Below, piece by piece: positions 1 to 10,153 of a stretch of 36,488 nt of DNA. Origin of the DNA: Staphylococcus microti. Its GTDB lineage: Bacteria; Bacillota; Bacilli; Staphylococcales; Staphylococcaceae. The DNA is taken from contig NZ_JXWY01000022.1 in the NCBI RefSeq assembly GCF_000934465.1, positions 1-36,488 of the forward strand, read 5' to 3'. The position numbers and the translations under genes were made by a program. The first letter of the stretch is position 1. Every line of letters begins with the position of its first letter. Under the pieces are notes generated by a model. The model was not told where the DNA came from. It did not search any database and saw only the letters and a program-made list of their open reading frames with translations.

Positions 1-1953
1 AAAGATCCAACTGTAGATACAGCGAAATCACCAGTAGGTACTGAGTACAATACAAACGAAAACGGTACAGAAATTCCGAAAGAAATCACTGGTAAAGACG
101 GAAAAGTATATGAACTTGTAAAAGTGAAAGACGGAGACCAAGAAACTGGTAAAGTAGTAAAAGGTAACACAGACGTTACTTATATCTACAAGTTGAAAGA
201 TCCAACAACACCAGAAGTACCTGTAGAAGAGCCAGGAAAATACATTCCGTATATTCCAGTAGATCCAGAAAATCCAACGGACCCTAACGATCCATTGAAC
301 CCACCGGTAGATCCAAATACAGGTGATCCAATTGATCCAATCGATTACGATGAAACACCGGAAGATCCAACGGATAATCCACCGTTACCAGACATCGATG
401 GCTTCATTCCAGTAGATCCTAAGGATCCAAGTGAACCATTGAAACCAAAAGATCCAAACGATCCGACAAAAGGTTATGAACCACCAACACCGAAGGATCC
501 GAACGATCCAACACAAGATACACCAGTACCATACGTACCAGCAGGTACAGTAACAGTCCATTACGAAGATGAAAACGGTAATGTGATCAAAGATCCAACT
601 GTAGATACAGCGAAATCACCAGTAGGTACTGAGTACAATACAAACGAAAACGGTACAGAAATTCCGAAAGAAATCACTGGTAAAGACGGAAAAGTATATG
701 AACTTGTAAAAGTGAAAGACGGAGACCAAGAAACTGGTAAAGTAGTAAAAGGTAACACAGACGTTACTTACATCTACAAGTTGAAAGATCCAACAACACC
801 AGAAGTACCAGTAGAAGAGCCAGGAAAATACATTCCGTATATTCCAGTAGATCCAGAAAATCCAACGGACCCTAACGATCCATTGAACCCACCGGTAGAT
901 CCAAATACAGGTGACCCAATTGATCCAATCGATTACGATGAAACACCGGAAGATCCAACGGATAATCCACCGTTACCAGACATCGATGGCTTCATTCCAG
1001 TAGATCCAAAAGATCCAAGTGAACCATTGAAACCAAAAGATCCAAACGATCCGACAAAAGGTTATGAACCACCAACACCGAAGGATCCGAACGATCCAAC
1101 ACAAGATACACCAGTACCATACGTACCAGCAGGTACAGTAACAGTCCATTATCAAGATGAAAACGGTAATGTGATCAAAGATCCAACTGTAGATACAGCG
1201 AAATCACCAGTAGGTACTGAGTACAATACAAATGAAAACGGTACAGAAATTCCGAAAGAAATCACTGGTAAAGACGGAAAAGTATATGAACTTGTAAAAG
1301 TGAAAGACGGCGACCAAGAAATTGGTAAAGTAGTAAAAGGTAATACAGATGTTACTTACATCTACAAGTTGAAAGATCCAACAACACCAGAAGTACCAGT
1401 AGAAGAGCCAGGGAAATACATTCCGTATATTCCAGCAGATCCAGAAAATCCAACGGACCCTAACGATCCATTAGATCCAACAAACCCTAATACAGGCGAA
1501 CCAATGGATCCAGTGGACTACGATGAAACACCAGAAGATCCAACGGATAATCCACCGTTACCAGACATCGATGGCTTCATTCCAGTAGATCCAAAAGATC
1601 CAAGTGAACCATTGAAACCAAAAGATCCAAACGATCCGACAAAAGGTTATGAACCACCAACACCGAAGGATCCGAACGATCCAACACAAGATACACCAGT
1701 ACCATATGTACCAGCAGGTACAGTAACAGTGCATTACGAAGATGAAAACGGTAATGTGATTAAAGACCCAACAGTGGACACACCTAAATCACCAGTTGGC
1801 ACTGAGTACAATACAAATGAAAATGGTGAAGAAATTCCAAAAGAGATCATCGGTAAAGATGGCAAAGTATATGTACTTGTAAAAGTGAAAGATGGCGATG
1901 AAGAAACTGGTAAAGTTGGTAAAGGTAATAAAGACGTTACTTACATCTACAAA
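1..1953 (+). repeat. Long coding tandem repeats (MucBP module plus proline-rich linker), period 588 bp
   Basis: The same sequence returns at 1, 589 and 1177 (period exactly 588 bp, 196 codons) and again at 1762 (585 bp, one codon fewer). MucBP modules lie at 1-192 (truncated by the window edge), 544-780, 1132-1368 and 1717-1953. The first two complete units are nearly identical at the DNA level, including synonymous positions. The third differs in its linker ([15 protein letters not shown]) and the last MucBP copy carries many synonymous and some amino-acid changes. Confidence 0.95.
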
Positions 1954-2436
1954 GTAAAAGAAGATCCTGAAAAACCAACACCTGAAGAGCCAGGTAAACC
2001 AGGAACAGAAGAGCCAGGTAAACCGGGAACAGAAGAGCCAGGTAAACCAGGAACAGAAGAACCAGGTAAACCAGGAACGGAAGAACCAGGTAAACCGGGA
2101 ACAGAAGAACCAGGTAAGCCGGGAACAGAAGAACCAGGTAAGCCAGGAACGGAAGAACCAGGTAAGCCGGGAACAGAAGAACCAGGTAAGCCGGGAACAG
2201 AAGAACCAGGTAAACCAGGAACAGAAGAGCCAGGTAAACCAGGACAACCTGAAAAACCAGCAATGGATCAACCATCTAAAGACATGGATGATAAAGGTAT
2301 GAAACAAGCTGATAAAGCGATGGATAAAGAATTACCAGAAACAGGTAATACGAATAACCCATTCGTTACAGCATTTGGATTCTTAGCATTATTAGCTGGT
2401 GTAAGATTAACAAAACGCAACCGTCGTGAAGACTAA
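1..2436 (+). CDS. LPXTG cell-wall-anchored MucBP-repeat surface protein, 5' end outside window
   Basis: The reading frame is open from base 1, so the signal peptide and N-terminal ligand domain are missing; the first apparent start at 124 is an internal GTG. The visible protein alternates MucBP-like modules of about 79 residues (hallmarks VTVHYxDENGNVI, [17 protein letters not shown]) with proline- and aspartate-rich linkers of about 117 residues. It then has an EEPGKPGT octapeptide tract and a C-terminal sorting signal: LPETG at 2332-2346, a hydrophobic stretch, and the tail KRNRRED. This is the architecture of a sortase A substrate: repeats hold a distal domain away from the wall and the octapeptide tract crosses peptidoglycan. 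MucBP domains are known from mucin-binding proteins of Gram-positive bacteria; the ligand here is unknown. A terminator follows. The sortase-anchored class is certain; the individual gene name is not recognisable. Confidence 0.93.
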   Translation, partial: KDPTVDTAKSPVGTEYNTNENGTEIPKEITGKDGKVYELVKVKDGDQETGKVVKGNTDVTYIYKLKDPTTPEVPVEEPGKYIPYIPVDPENPTDPNDPLNPPVDPNTGDPIDPIDYDETPEDPTDNPPLPDIDGFIPVDPKDPSEPLKPKDPNDPTKGYEPPTPKDPNDPTQDTPVPYVPAGTVTVHYEDENGNVIKDPTVDTAKSPVGTEYNTNENGTEIPKEITGKDGKVYELVKVKDGDQETGKVVKGNTDVTYIYKLKDPTTPEVPVEEPGKYIPYIPVDPENPTDPNDPLNPPVDPNTGDPIDPIDYDETPEDPTDNPPLPDIDGFIPVDPKDPSEPLKPKDPNDPTKGYEPPTPKDPNDPTQDTPVPYVPAGTVTVHYQDENGNVIKDPTVDTAKSPVGTEYNTNENGTEIPKEITGKDGKVYELVKVKDGDQEIGKVVKGNTDVTYIYKLKDPTTPEVPVEEPGKYIPYIPADPENPTDPNDPLDPTNPNTGEPMDPVDYDETPEDPTDNPPLPDIDGFIPVDPKDPSEPLKPKDPNDPTKGYEPPTPKDPNDPTQDTPVPYVPAGTVTVHYEDENGNVIKDPTVDTPKSPVGTEYNTNENGEEIPKEIIGKDGKVYVLVKVKDGDEETGKVGKGNKDVTYIYKVKEDPEKPTPEEPGKPGTEEPGKPGTEEPGKPGTEEPGKPGTEEPGKPGTEEPGKPGTEEPGKPGTEEPGKPGTEEPGKPGTEEPGKPGTEEPGKPGQPEKPAMDQPSKDMDDKGMKQADKAMDKELPETGNTNNPFVTAFGFLALLAGVRLTKRNRRED
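1984..2247 (+). repeat. 24-bp tandem repeat encoding EEPGKPGT, 11 copies
   Basis: Eleven in-frame units of 24 bp: ten read EEPGKPGT and the last ends in Q. Copies differ only at third positions (gag/gaa, cca/ccg, aca/acg, aaa/aag). The composition and position just before the LPETG motif fit a wall-spanning region. The tract is a likely length-variable locus. Confidence 0.95.
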
Positions 2437-2476
2437 GCGCATTTTGTAATCAAATCAGTTAAATAACTTCAATACT

Positions 2477-2515
2477 AAAGCGGTAATCTCTATTAAAGGG
2501 GTTATCGCTTTTTTA
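2477..2515 (+). terminator. Rho-independent terminator of the surface protein gene
   Basis: The arms aagcggtaatc and ggttatcgctt form a hairpin across a short loop, followed by a run of T. It lies about 40 bp after the stop codon. Confidence 0.85.
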
Positions 2516-2632
2516 TTTTCTGCAATTACAAAGTAGTCATGGACTAGCAGATTAATAGATTGATAGGAATCTAATTTTGTATAATAAAGTAAATATATAT
2601 GATTCAAAAATTTGTATATTGGAGGTGAGTTT

Positions 2633-3703
2633 ATGAAAGAACGGCGTATTATACATATTGATATGGACTATTTTTTTGCGCAAGTTGAGGCACGTGACAA
2701 TCCTAGATTAAAAGGGAAACCTGTCATTGTTGGCGGCAAAGCGAGTGGGCGTGGTGTTGTGGCGACGGCGTCATACGAAGCACGTGCGTTTGGTGTCCAT
2801 TCAGCAATGCCGATGTCACGAGCGCATCAACTTTGTCCAGACGGCTTTTATTTAACGCCAAGGTTTGAAGTATATCGTGCCGTCTCACAACAAATTATGG
2901 AAATATTTCATCGCTATACCTCTCTTGTAGAACCACTTTCTTTAGATGAAGCTTATTTGGACATTACGGCACTGGTTAATCCAAAGCAATCTGCTTCCCA
3001 AATTGCCCAAAGGATTCGCTATGATATTTGGCAAGAAACAGGACTCACCTCAAGTGCGGGTGTTTCTTACAACAAATTTTTAGCCAAGTTAGCCAGTGGG
3101 ATGCATAAACCCAACGGCTTAACGGTGATTACACATCACAATGTACATGATATTTTAATGAAACTTGATATTGGCGATTTTCCAGGCGTTGGTAAAGTAT
3201 CGAAAGAGAAAATGCATGAGCATGGCATTTACACGGGGGCAGACTTATATGAACGTAGTGAGCGAGATTTAATTTATTTATTTGGTAAAAGAGGAAAGTC
3301 TTTATACGATAGAGCGCGTGGCAAAGATGACAGAGAGGTCAAAAGCAATCGCATTCGGAAAAGCGTTGGTGCCGAAAGGACTTTTTCAGTTGATACGAAT
3401 CAAGATGACGAGATTTTAAGAAAGATTGAGATGTTGTGTGACAAAATTGAAGGGAGGTTAGAGAAACTTCAAAAAGCAGGATACACGGTGACGGTAAAAA
3501 TTAAGACGAATACGTTTGTGACACATACGAAACAGCAAAGTTTGAATACACCCGTTCAAAGTGCGAGTGACATATATAAAATTGCGTATGATTTATATTA
3601 TGCGGTTAAAGATCCAGAAATACCTATTCGTTTAATAGGTGTAACAGTCGGAACACTGCAAGATGCAGCTTTTCGTAATATGACGATATATGACTTTTTA
3701 TAA
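2633..3703 (+). CDS. dinB: DNA polymerase IV (Y-family translesion polymerase)
   Basis: The 356-residue protein is a Y-family polymerase, which copies past damaged bases with low fidelity and can produce -1 frameshifts. The N-terminus [17 protein letters not shown] supplies D10, and SLDEAYLD supplies D105 and E106; these three bind the catalytic metals. Helix-hairpin-helix residues ([14 protein letters not shown]) and a little-finger domain follow. I chose the ATG at 2633 because GGAGGTGA lies just upstream and the length equals the usual staphylococcal form; a TTG 21 bp earlier stays in frame but overlaps that ribosome binding site. The 3' end overlaps the convergent exonuclease gene by 6 bp, with no terminator between them. 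No clear LexA box was seen upstream. Confidence 0.97.
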   Translation: MKERRIIHIDMDYFFAQVEARDNPRLKGKPVIVGGKASGRGVVATASYEARAFGVHSAMPMSRAHQLCPDGFYLTPRFEVYRAVSQQIMEIFHRYTSLVEPLSLDEAYLDITALVNPKQSASQIAQRIRYDIWQETGLTSSAGVSYNKFLAKLASGMHKPNGLTVITHHNVHDILMKLDIGDFPGVGKVSKEKMHEHGIYTGADLYERSERDLIYLFGKRGKSLYDRARGKDDREVKSNRIRKSVGAERTFSVDTNQDDEILRKIEMLCDKIEGRLEKLQKAGYTVTVKIKTNTFVTHTKQQSLNTPVQSASDIYKIAYDLYYAVKDPEIPIRLIGVTVGTLQDAAFRNMTIYDFL

Positions 3704-4258
3704 AGCATCTTTATCGCGTAGTCGTTTACCGTAAATATCAAGCACGTTTTGTAGGTTCGGATAGTGTTGTAATAAGCGATAAGTAATCATGGCACATGCT
3801 TTAGCGTCGTTCAATGCATCGTGGTGACCATGAAAGTCTAGATTGTAATACTGCATCATATGTTTCAAGCCATAGCGCTGTGAAGACACAGTACGGCGGG
3901 CAAGTTGACATGAACAGAAGTATGTAAGGTCAGGTGTCTGGATGTTTGCAGCTTTTAGACTTGCGTGAAGCACGGACATATCAAAAGCCGCATTATGCGC
4001 AACGATAGGTAAAGATTCCATAAAATCTAACATATAAGGAAATACTTCTTTGAAATCTGGTGCGGTCACAACATCTTGAGGTTGAATACCATGGACTTCT
4101 ATATTACGTGCAGCAAAGAAGTCATTCGGATTGACTAATGTATAAAAAGATTCCGTGAGTTGATGATCAATAATTTTAACCATCCCTACTGAACAAATAC
4201 TTGTGCGTTTATAATTTGCTGTTTCAAAGTCGAGTGCGATATAAGCGTTGTGTGACAT
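3698..4258 (-). CDS. DEDDh-family 3'-5' exonuclease (DnaQ/epsilon-like)
   Basis: The 186-residue protein carries the full DEDDh active site: D10 and E12 in ALDFETA, D93 in [10 protein letters not shown], and H146 and D151 in [10 protein letters not shown]. Such proteins remove nucleotides from 3' ends of DNA or RNA by two-metal hydrolysis. It is a stand-alone exonuclease domain without a polymerase or BRCT domain, so the substrate cannot be read from sequence. A GGAGATGATGTC ribosome site precedes the ATG. It lies upstream of ftnA's terminator on the same strand but 110 bp away, so the two are probably separately transcribed. It converges on dinB with a 6-bp overlap. Confidence 0.92.
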   Translation of the reverse strand: MSHNAYIALDFETANYKRTSICSVGMVKIIDHQLTESFYTLVNPNDFFAARNIEVHGIQPQDVVTAPDFKEVFPYMLDFMESLPIVAHNAAFDMSVLHASLKAANIQTPDLTYFCSCQLARRTVSSQRYGLKHMMQYYNLDFHGHHDALNDAKACAMITYRLLQHYPNLQNVLDIYGKRLRDKDAL

Positions 4259-4312
4259 GACATCATCTCCATTGATAAGTTACGAGGATCGTACTATGAC
4301 TACGTTAATTGA

Positions 4313-4341
4313 AAGAGGGGTGTTACGCAATGGCACACCCC
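4313..4341 (-). terminator. Likely terminator of ftnA
   Basis: A 7-bp GC-rich stem (GGGGTGT with ACACCCC) lies downstream of the ferritin stop codon. On the minus strand it runs into a moderately T-rich stretch (tctttcaatt). Confidence 0.6.
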
Positions 4342-4368
4342 ATGTTTCTTCCTATTATAAATAGAAAA

Positions 4369-4872
4369 TTATGCTTCTTCGTTAAAAGTACGTGCTGCAA
4401 GTTCTTTTTCATATAAATACAATGTGTTTGAATCGTCACCGATACGTTTTAAATAATCGATATGTGTTTCAAACATAGACTCTTCTTCAACTTGCTCATC
4501 TAAGAACCAGTTTAAGAATGAAATCGTTGCGTAATCTTTCTTCTCATTTGCAATTTCAGATAAGTTGTAGAATCTTCTTGTTACATCTTGTTCTTGTTTC
4601 AAGCCGTCTTCAAACGTTTCTAAAATTGAATTGAAGTCTACTTTCGGTGCATCTAATGCTTTAAAGATCGCTTTTTCACCGCGGTCATTAATGTAGTCGT
4701 AAATTTTTTGACCGTGGAAACGTTCTTCTTTCGCTTGTTCGATATAAAAGTTTGCAAAGCCGTCGTATGAGTTGTTATCGCAATAAGCAGCCATTGCCAT
4801 ATACGCATGTGCTGCGAAAAATTCATGGTTCATTTGATCATTGAGTGCATCTAATAATTGTTTATCTAACAT
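4369..4872 (-). CDS. ftnA: Bacterial non-haem ferritin (iron storage)
   Basis: The 167-residue protein matches the bacterial ferritin length. It oxidises Fe(II) at a diiron centre and stores the ferric mineral inside a 24-subunit shell, limiting Fenton chemistry. Ligand positions are visible: E17 in [11 protein letters not shown]50 and H53 in [11 protein letters not shown], and [16 protein letters not shown] towards the C-terminus. The start is set by GGGAGGTAATACAATG. In S. aureus the ftn gene is under PerR control. Here I saw only a poor AT-rich candidate upstream (around 4883-4897), so PerR control is not shown by sequence. PerR itself is encoded at 35005. Confidence 0.96.
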   Translation of the reverse strand: MLDKQLLDALNDQMNHEFFAAHAYMAMAAYCDNNSYDGFANFYIEQAKEERFHGQKIYDYINDRGEKAIFKALDAPKVDFNSILETFEDGLKQEQDVTRRFYNLSEIANEKKDYATISFLNWFLDEQVEEESMFETHIDYLKRIGDDSNTLYLYEKELAARTFNEEA

Positions 4873-4973
4873 TGTATTACCTCCCTAAGTCTTTAATAGT
4901 AGTTTACACATAGACAGCGTGTGATTGCAATGGATAAGCGGGGCGAGTTTTAATTTTATAAATGCGTCCTACA

Positions 4974-4982
4974 TGTTATAAT
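4974..4982 (+). promoter_or_regulatory. Extended -10 promoter of murT-gatD
   Basis: TGTTATAAT is a perfect extended -10 element 30 bp before the murT start. The -35 region is weak, as is common for extended -10 promoters. Confidence 0.7.
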
Positions 4983-5011
4983 ACAATAGGTAAAAATGGA
5001 GGAGAAATCGA

Positions 5012-6331
5012 ATGAGACAATGGACAGCGATAACATTGGCAAAGCTTGCGAGAAAGGCGAGTCGTGCAGCCGGTAAAAAAGGAACGGATTTGCCAGGACA
5101 AGTTGCCAGAAAAGTTGATACAAACATTCTAAGAGCTTTAGCAGCAAAAGTAGATGAAGTCGTGTTTGTGAGTGGTACAAACGGTAAGACGACGACATCA
5201 AACTTAATCGGACATACATTGAAACAGAACGGGATTCCAATTATCCATAACAATGAAGGGGCGAATATGGCGGCAGGTATTACTTCCGCGTTTATCGTAC
5301 AATCTACCCCTAATACCAAAATTGCTGTGATAGAAATTGATGAAGGTTCTATTCCACGTGTATTAAATGAAATGACACCGACTAAAATGGTCTTTACAAA
5401 CTTTTTCCGTGATCAAATGGACCGTTTTGGCGAAATAGATATTATGGTTAACAATATACTGTCAGCGATTAGTGGTAAAGGCATCCAATTGATTTTAAAT
5501 ACCGATGATCCATTTGTTAGTCGCTTGAAAATAGCGAGTGATAATGTGACCTATTACGGTATGGATGCGCATGCCCATGATTTTGAACAATCGTCTATGA
5601 ATGAAAGTCGTTATTGTCCAAATTGTGGAGAGCGTTTAGTGTACAGTTATATTCATTACAATCAACTTGGACATTATAGCTGTCAATGTGGTTTTAATCG
5701 ACATGAGCCACATTATGCAGTATCAACGTTTTCCGTGACACCATTTGTTCAAATGACTGTTAACGATGCGACATTTAATATGAAAATTGCAGGGGACTTT
5801 AATGCGTATAATGCCCTTGCAGCGTATGCGGTGTTAAGAGAGCTCGGACTTGATGATGCGGCGGTTAGAAAGGGGTTTGAGACGTATACGTCAGATAATG
5901 GCCGTATGCAATACTTTGAACGCAATCAAAAGAAAGCGTTAATTAACTTGGCGAAAAATCCTGCTGGTATGAATGCGTCTATCGCAACAGGCGAACAGTT
6001 GGAAGGTCGTAAAGTATACTTGATTAGTTTGAATGATTTTCCTGCTGATGGTCGCGACACATCTTGGATCTATGATGCAGATTTTGAAAAACTGCAACAA
6101 CAAGAGATTGAAGCAATTATTGTGACAGGTAGTCGTGCTGAAGAATTGCAGTTGAGATTGAAGTTAGCTGAAGTCGATGTGCCTGTTATTGTTGAGCGCG
6201 ATATTCATAAAGCAACTGCAATGACAATGGACTATCCAAGTATGACGGTCGCAATTCCTAACTATACATCTCTAGCACCGATGTTGGATCAGTTAGAGCG
6301 CTCTTTTAAGGAGGGACACGGACATGCATGA
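5012..6331 (+). CDS. murT: Lipid II isoglutaminyl synthase, MurT subunit
   Basis: The 439-residue protein is the ATP-dependent, Mur-ligase-like subunit of MurT-GatD. The complex amidates D-glutamate of the lipid II stem peptide to D-isoglutamine at the cytoplasmic face of the membrane. The Mur-ligase P-loop [11 protein letters not shown] is at residues 54-64. A four-cysteine zinc ribbon (C202, C205, C224, C226) is inserted in the middle domain, and D349, described as completing the GatD catalytic triad, lies in [18 protein letters not shown] precedes the ATG. The gene overlaps gatD by 8 bp, fitting an equimolar complex. Amidation is needed for efficient cross-linking, beta-lactam resistance and lysozyme resistance in S. 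aureus. Confidence 0.98.
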   Translation: MRQWTAITLAKLARKASRAAGKKGTDLPGQVARKVDTNILRALAAKVDEVVFVSGTNGKTTTSNLIGHTLKQNGIPIIHNNEGANMAAGITSAFIVQSTPNTKIAVIEIDEGSIPRVLNEMTPTKMVFTNFFRDQMDRFGEIDIMVNNILSAISGKGIQLILNTDDPFVSRLKIASDNVTYYGMDAHAHDFEQSSMNESRYCPNCGERLVYSYIHYNQLGHYSCQCGFNRHEPHYAVSTFSVTPFVQMTVNDATFNMKIAGDFNAYNALAAYAVLRELGLDDAAVRKGFETYTSDNGRMQYFERNQKKALINLAKNPAGMNASIATGEQLEGRKVYLISLNDFPADGRDTSWIYDADFEKLQQQEIEAIIVTGSRAEELQLRLKLAEVDVPVIVERDIHKATAMTMDYPSMTVAIPNYTSLAPMLDQLERSFKEGHGHA

Positions 6332-7052
6332 GTTGACAGTATTTCATTTTATGCCAGATAAGCTGAACTTATACAGCGATATTGGCAATATCATGGCATT
6401 AAAATATCGTGCGAAACAACGTAATATTCATATTAATGTGGTAGATATCAATGAAACGGACGGCATTAATATGGACGATGCAGATATTTTCTTTATCGGT
6501 GGTGGCAGTGATAGAGAACAAGCGATTGCGACAAAAGAATTAACGAAGATTAAAACACAATTAAAAGAAGCGATTGAAGCGGGTCTTCCAGGTCTTGTTG
6601 TATGTGGTGGTTATCAGTTTTTAGGCGAAAAATATGTGACACCAGAAGGTAAAGCACTTGAAGGATTACACATTCTTGATTTTTATACTGAATCACAGCC
6701 CGAGCGTTTAACAGGTGATATTGTCATCGAAAGTGAACAGTTCGGTACAATTGTTGGTTTTGAAAACCATGGTGGTCGTACGTATCATTCATACAATACG
6801 CTAGGTCGTGTAACGCACGGTTATGGCAATAATGACACAGACAAGCAAGAAGGGTTACACTACAAAAACTTGCTTGGTACGTATTTGCATGGCCCCGTAC
6901 TACCTAAAAATCATGAAATGACGGATTATTTATTGCGTGCAGCAGCGGAACGTAAAGGGATTCCTTTTGAACCAGAACACATCGACAATGTTGCTGAAGA
7001 ACAAGCAAAACAAGTGTTAGTTGCACGTGCTGAAAAGAATAAAAAGAAATAA
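6324..7052 (+). CDS. gatD: Lipid II isoglutaminyl synthase, GatD glutaminase subunit
   Basis: The 242-residue protein is a class I glutamine amidotransferase (CobB/CobQ-like) that releases ammonia from glutamine for MurT. The nucleophile C94 lies in [11 protein letters not shown] and the catalytic H189 in GTYLHGP, at the same numbering reported for S. aureus GatD. The ATG lies inside the end of murT with AAGGAGGGACA upstream, so the two are translationally coupled. A strong bidirectional terminator follows immediately. Confidence 0.98.
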   Translation: MHELTVFHFMPDKLNLYSDIGNIMALKYRAKQRNIHINVVDINETDGINMDDADIFFIGGGSDREQAIATKELTKIKTQLKEAIEAGLPGLVVCGGYQFLGEKYVTPEGKALEGLHILDFYTESQPERLTGDIVIESEQFGTIVGFENHGGRTYHSYNTLGRVTHGYGNNDTDKQEGLHYKNLLGTYLHGPVLPKNHEMTDYLLRAAAERKGIPFEPEHIDNVAEEQAKQVLVARAEKNKKK

Positions 7053-7054
7053 TC

Positions 7055-7102
7055 AAACAGCCCTTATCTTGAGGATATTTTGCATCAAGATAAGGGCTGT
7101 TT
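7055..7102. terminator. Bidirectional terminator between gatD and the FUSC gene
   Basis: An 18-bp near-perfect inverted repeat (core cagcccttatcttga and its complement) is flanked by A-run and T-run on the two sides. It therefore can serve both convergent genes. Confidence 0.92.
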
Positions 7103-7106
7103 ACTG

Positions 7107-8105
7107 TTACTTAACGCGATAGCGCAGTAGTAAAATACGATAAATTAACAAAATTTCATATATTGTATGACTTTTAATCTGATTTGTATCAAATTCGTTT
7201 AAGCATTTCACTGAGTTTTTAAGTGTTGAAGCTGCTTTACGTTCGGGTTTGAATGTACCGCATTGGAATATTTGATCAATACGTTGCGAAATTGAGATAA
7301 TCGCTTCTTTTTCATGGTCGGTAAACACCATCATCGCGTCTTGCGGCAAATAGATGATGTTAGATAAATGCGTGAGTAGTAGACGATTTTCATGAGCACG
7401 GTTGGTTAATTTACGCAGACGCATCCATTCGTCTGAACGATTTTTCGCCTTATGATATTTGAGTTCATCTCGCTGATAGCCTAACAGTTCCTCAATACGT
7501 GTATTGCAACTATGCAACTTCTCAACGAGCATGTCACTCTTATCAGATTGAAACTTTCCGATTAACAATTCTTTCATACGTTCATCAAATAAGAAATAAA
7601 TTTGACGTTCTGAAGATTCGATGAGTGCTTCAATTTGTTCGTAATATTTAGGGGGAAGCACCATAAAGTTAACGAGTCCAGCTGTTACGAGTCCAATAAT
7701 GGCCGTTAATAATCGCGAAACGATATTGAAAATATAATCTTCATGAATGTCTGGAATCATTGCCAGTGCGGTTAGTGTTGCAACAAGAATACCCGGATGT
7801 AAGTTGAATTTAATACATAAAATAATAGTAAGCGTTGCTGTTAATCCGTATGCAATGGCAGAGTCATCACCAAAGAAGTAGGTACAAACAACGGCAATAA
7901 AAGCCCCCATGACAGTGGCTGGAAGTCGTTTATAGCCCTTATGAATCGATGCTTTGACAGTCGGTTCAATGGTCACAACGGCTGATAAAATTGCAAAAAT
8001 TGGATTTAAGTTGAGTGAAAGACAGAATAATGCTGTTAAAAATGTAGCGAGTCCCGTTTTGATCGTCCGGGCACCTATCACCTTTTTATACGATTTCAAT
8101 TTCAT
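7107..8105 (-). CDS. Aromatic acid exporter/FUSC-like membrane protein
   Basis: The 332-residue protein has about six hydrophobic segments in its first 150 residues (for example LATFLTALFCLSL, AVVTIEPTVKAS, LLTAIIGLVTAGLVNFMVLPP). A charged, probably cytoplasmic, helical C-terminal half follows. This is the layout of the ArAE/FUSC family (YhfK/AaeB-like, DUF939). The family name comes from aromatic-acid efflux in other bacteria; no substrate is known for the staphylococcal members. A related but clearly distinct protein is encoded at 30906. AGGAG precedes the ATG. The start region lies back-to-back with map. Confidence 0.83.
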   Translation of the reverse strand: MKLKSYKKVIGARTIKTGLATFLTALFCLSLNLNPIFAILSAVVTIEPTVKASIHKGYKRLPATVMGAFIAVVCTYFFGDDSAIAYGLTATLTIILCIKFNLHPGILVATLTALAMIPDIHEDYIFNIVSRLLTAIIGLVTAGLVNFMVLPPKYYEQIEALIESSERQIYFLFDERMKELLIGKFQSDKSDMLVEKLHSCNTRIEELLGYQRDELKYHKAKNRSDEWMRLRKLTNRAHENRLLLTHLSNIIYLPQDAMMVFTDHEKEAIISISQRIDQIFQCGTFKPERKAASTLKNSVKCLNEFDTNQIKSHTIYEILLIYRILLLRYRVK

Positions 8106-8120
8106 GCGCGTAACTCCTGA

Positions 8121-8951
<831 letters not shown>

Positions 8952-8979
8952 CTTTCGGTCTTAAGTCTTAAAGCAAAAT

Positions 8980-9018
8980 GGTTCCGTAGCCTATTACAAA
9001 GGTTACGGGACTTTTTTA
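8980..9018 (+). terminator. Terminator of map
   Basis: The arms gttccgtagcc and ggttacgggac flank a short loop and are followed by six T. The T-run merges with a TATAAT at 9017-9022 that probably serves vraU. Confidence 0.88.
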
Positions 9019-9022
9019 TAAT
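9017..9022 (+). promoter_or_regulatory. Putative -10 of the vraUTSR operon
   Basis: TATAAT lies 27 bp before the vraU start, at the end of the map terminator. A weak -35 candidate (TTACAA, 8994-8999) lies inside the terminator loop at 17-bp spacing. In S. aureus this operon is autoregulated by VraR; I could not define a VraR site here. Confidence 0.5.
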
Positions 9023-9049
9023 GGTAGTAACAGATGAGGTGATACCGTT

Positions 9050-9439
9050 ATGATGCAACTGATGAAGACCTATATGGCACGTTTTTTAAACCAATGCTAT
9101 CAACAAGGGCTATATCATTATTTGACGTCTTTAGATTTAAAACTACAGGCAATTGATGAAACGATGTGCTATATTCAACGTAAAAAGACACAAGCACAGC
9201 TTATGATTGACAGACGCATGTTAGAGTTAGAAAATAAATATATCAGCTTGATGGATGATTATCATATCGATCATGCATCTAACATTTATGATGCGACAAT
9301 GGCATCTCTAAAAGAAGAATTGAACAAAATAGAAAGTGAGTATGCCCAATTAGAGAGTTACTATTCGCAACTTGATGCAGATAAGGCATATACGAAGTGT
9401 GAATGTCACTTATTAAGAACGTTAGTTAATGCATACTAG
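9050..9439 (+). CDS. vraU: VraU, first gene of the cell-wall-stress operon
   Basis: This 129-residue protein matches the small first gene of staphylococcal vraUTSR by position and size. It is largely helical and likely coiled-coil between about residues 20 and 115 (heptad-rich segments such as IDETMCYIQRKKTQAQLMIDR and EELNKIESEYAQLESYY). It has no signal peptide or membrane segment. Its function is unknown and in S. aureus it is reported as dispensable for the response. GAGGTGA is spaced 7 bp from the ATG. vraT follows after 12 bp. Confidence 0.88.
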   Translation: MMQLMKTYMARFLNQCYQQGLYHYLTSLDLKLQAIDETMCYIQRKKTQAQLMIDRRMLELENKYISLMDDYHIDHASNIYDATMASLKEELNKIESEYAQLESYYSQLDADKAYTKCECHLLRTLVNAY

Positions 9440-9451
9440 AAAGGTGGAAAT

Positions 9452-10153
9452 ATGACGCAAAAATATATTTCGACTGAACTACTCATACTCTTTACTGCAC
9501 TAATGGTTATTGCAAACTTTTACTATATCTTTTTCGAAAAGATAGGGTTTTTGTTTGTGTTGCTGTTGGGCAGTATTTTGATGTATGTCGGTTATATATA
9601 TTTTCATAAAATGCGTGGGTTGCTCTGTTTTTGGATTGGGGCATTAATGATTGGTTTTACATTGCTATCCAATAAATATACCCTTGTCATTTTATTTATT
9701 TTTATGTTAATCATTGCATTCCGCTATATTAAATACAAACGTCAACCACTATCAGTCATTGCAACAGAAGAGGACGAACATAGTGAGACGTTTGTGAAAC
9801 AAAAGTGGTTTGGTGAGCAAAAGACACCTGTTTATGTTTACAAATGGGAAGATTTACAAATTCAGCATGGGATTGGCGATGTGCATATTGATATGACAAA
9901 AGCGGCAAATCTCAAGGCGCAAAACAATATTGTGGTGCGTCATTTAATTGGAAAAGTGCAAGTAATTGTACCGCTGAACTATCAAGTGAATTTAAATGTA
10001 GCAGCATTTTACGGTACGGCAATTATGGCACAACAACGCCAAAAAATTGAAAATACGAATGTTACGATGCATACGCAACAAAAAGCGGATAGTTATACGG
10101 TGAACATCTATGCGTCAACGATGTTAGGCGATGTTGAGGTGATTTTCCGATGA
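9452..10153 (+). CDS. vraT: VraT (YvqF/LiaF-like) cell-wall-stress sensor membrane protein
   Basis: The 233-residue protein has four hydrophobic helices at roughly residues 8-28, 31-51, 56-74 and 77-93. A C-terminal LiaF-type beta-rich domain follows (from about 115: [30 protein letters not shown]). In S. aureus VraT works with VraS and VraR to sense inhibition of peptidoglycan synthesis; in Bacillus the homologous LiaF restrains the LiaS kinase. The gene overlaps vraS by 4 bp (ATGA), typical of translational coupling. Confidence 0.95.
   Translation: MTQKYISTELLILFTALMVIANFYYIFFEKIGFLFVLLLGSILMYVGYIYFHKMRGLLCFWIGALMIGFTLLSNKYTLVILFIFMLIIAFRYIKYKRQPLSVIATEEDEHSETFVKQKWFGEQKTPVYVYKWEDLQIQHGIGDVHIDMTKAANLKAQNNIVVRHLIGKVQVIVPLNYQVNLNVAAFYGTAIMAQQRQKIENTNVTMHTQQKADSYTVNIYASTMLGDVEVIFR

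Noticed and set aside
124-126. Start codon of the surface protein at 124
   Set aside because: It is a GTG inside a MucBP repeat; the frame is open to base 1 and the same codon recurs in each repeat.
1789-2307. Long minus-strand open frames opposite the proline-rich repeats
   Set aside because: They are low-complexity mirror images of the repeats (runs of F, W, L) with no ribosome site; shadows of the real surface protein frame.
2581-2632. LexA/SOS box before dinB
   Set aside because: No GAAC-N4-GTTC-like palindrome is present in the upstream region.
4883-4897. PerR box upstream of ftnA
   Set aside because: The AT-rich sequence tttaatagtagttta matches the Per box poorly; not called despite known PerR control of ferritin in S. 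aureus.
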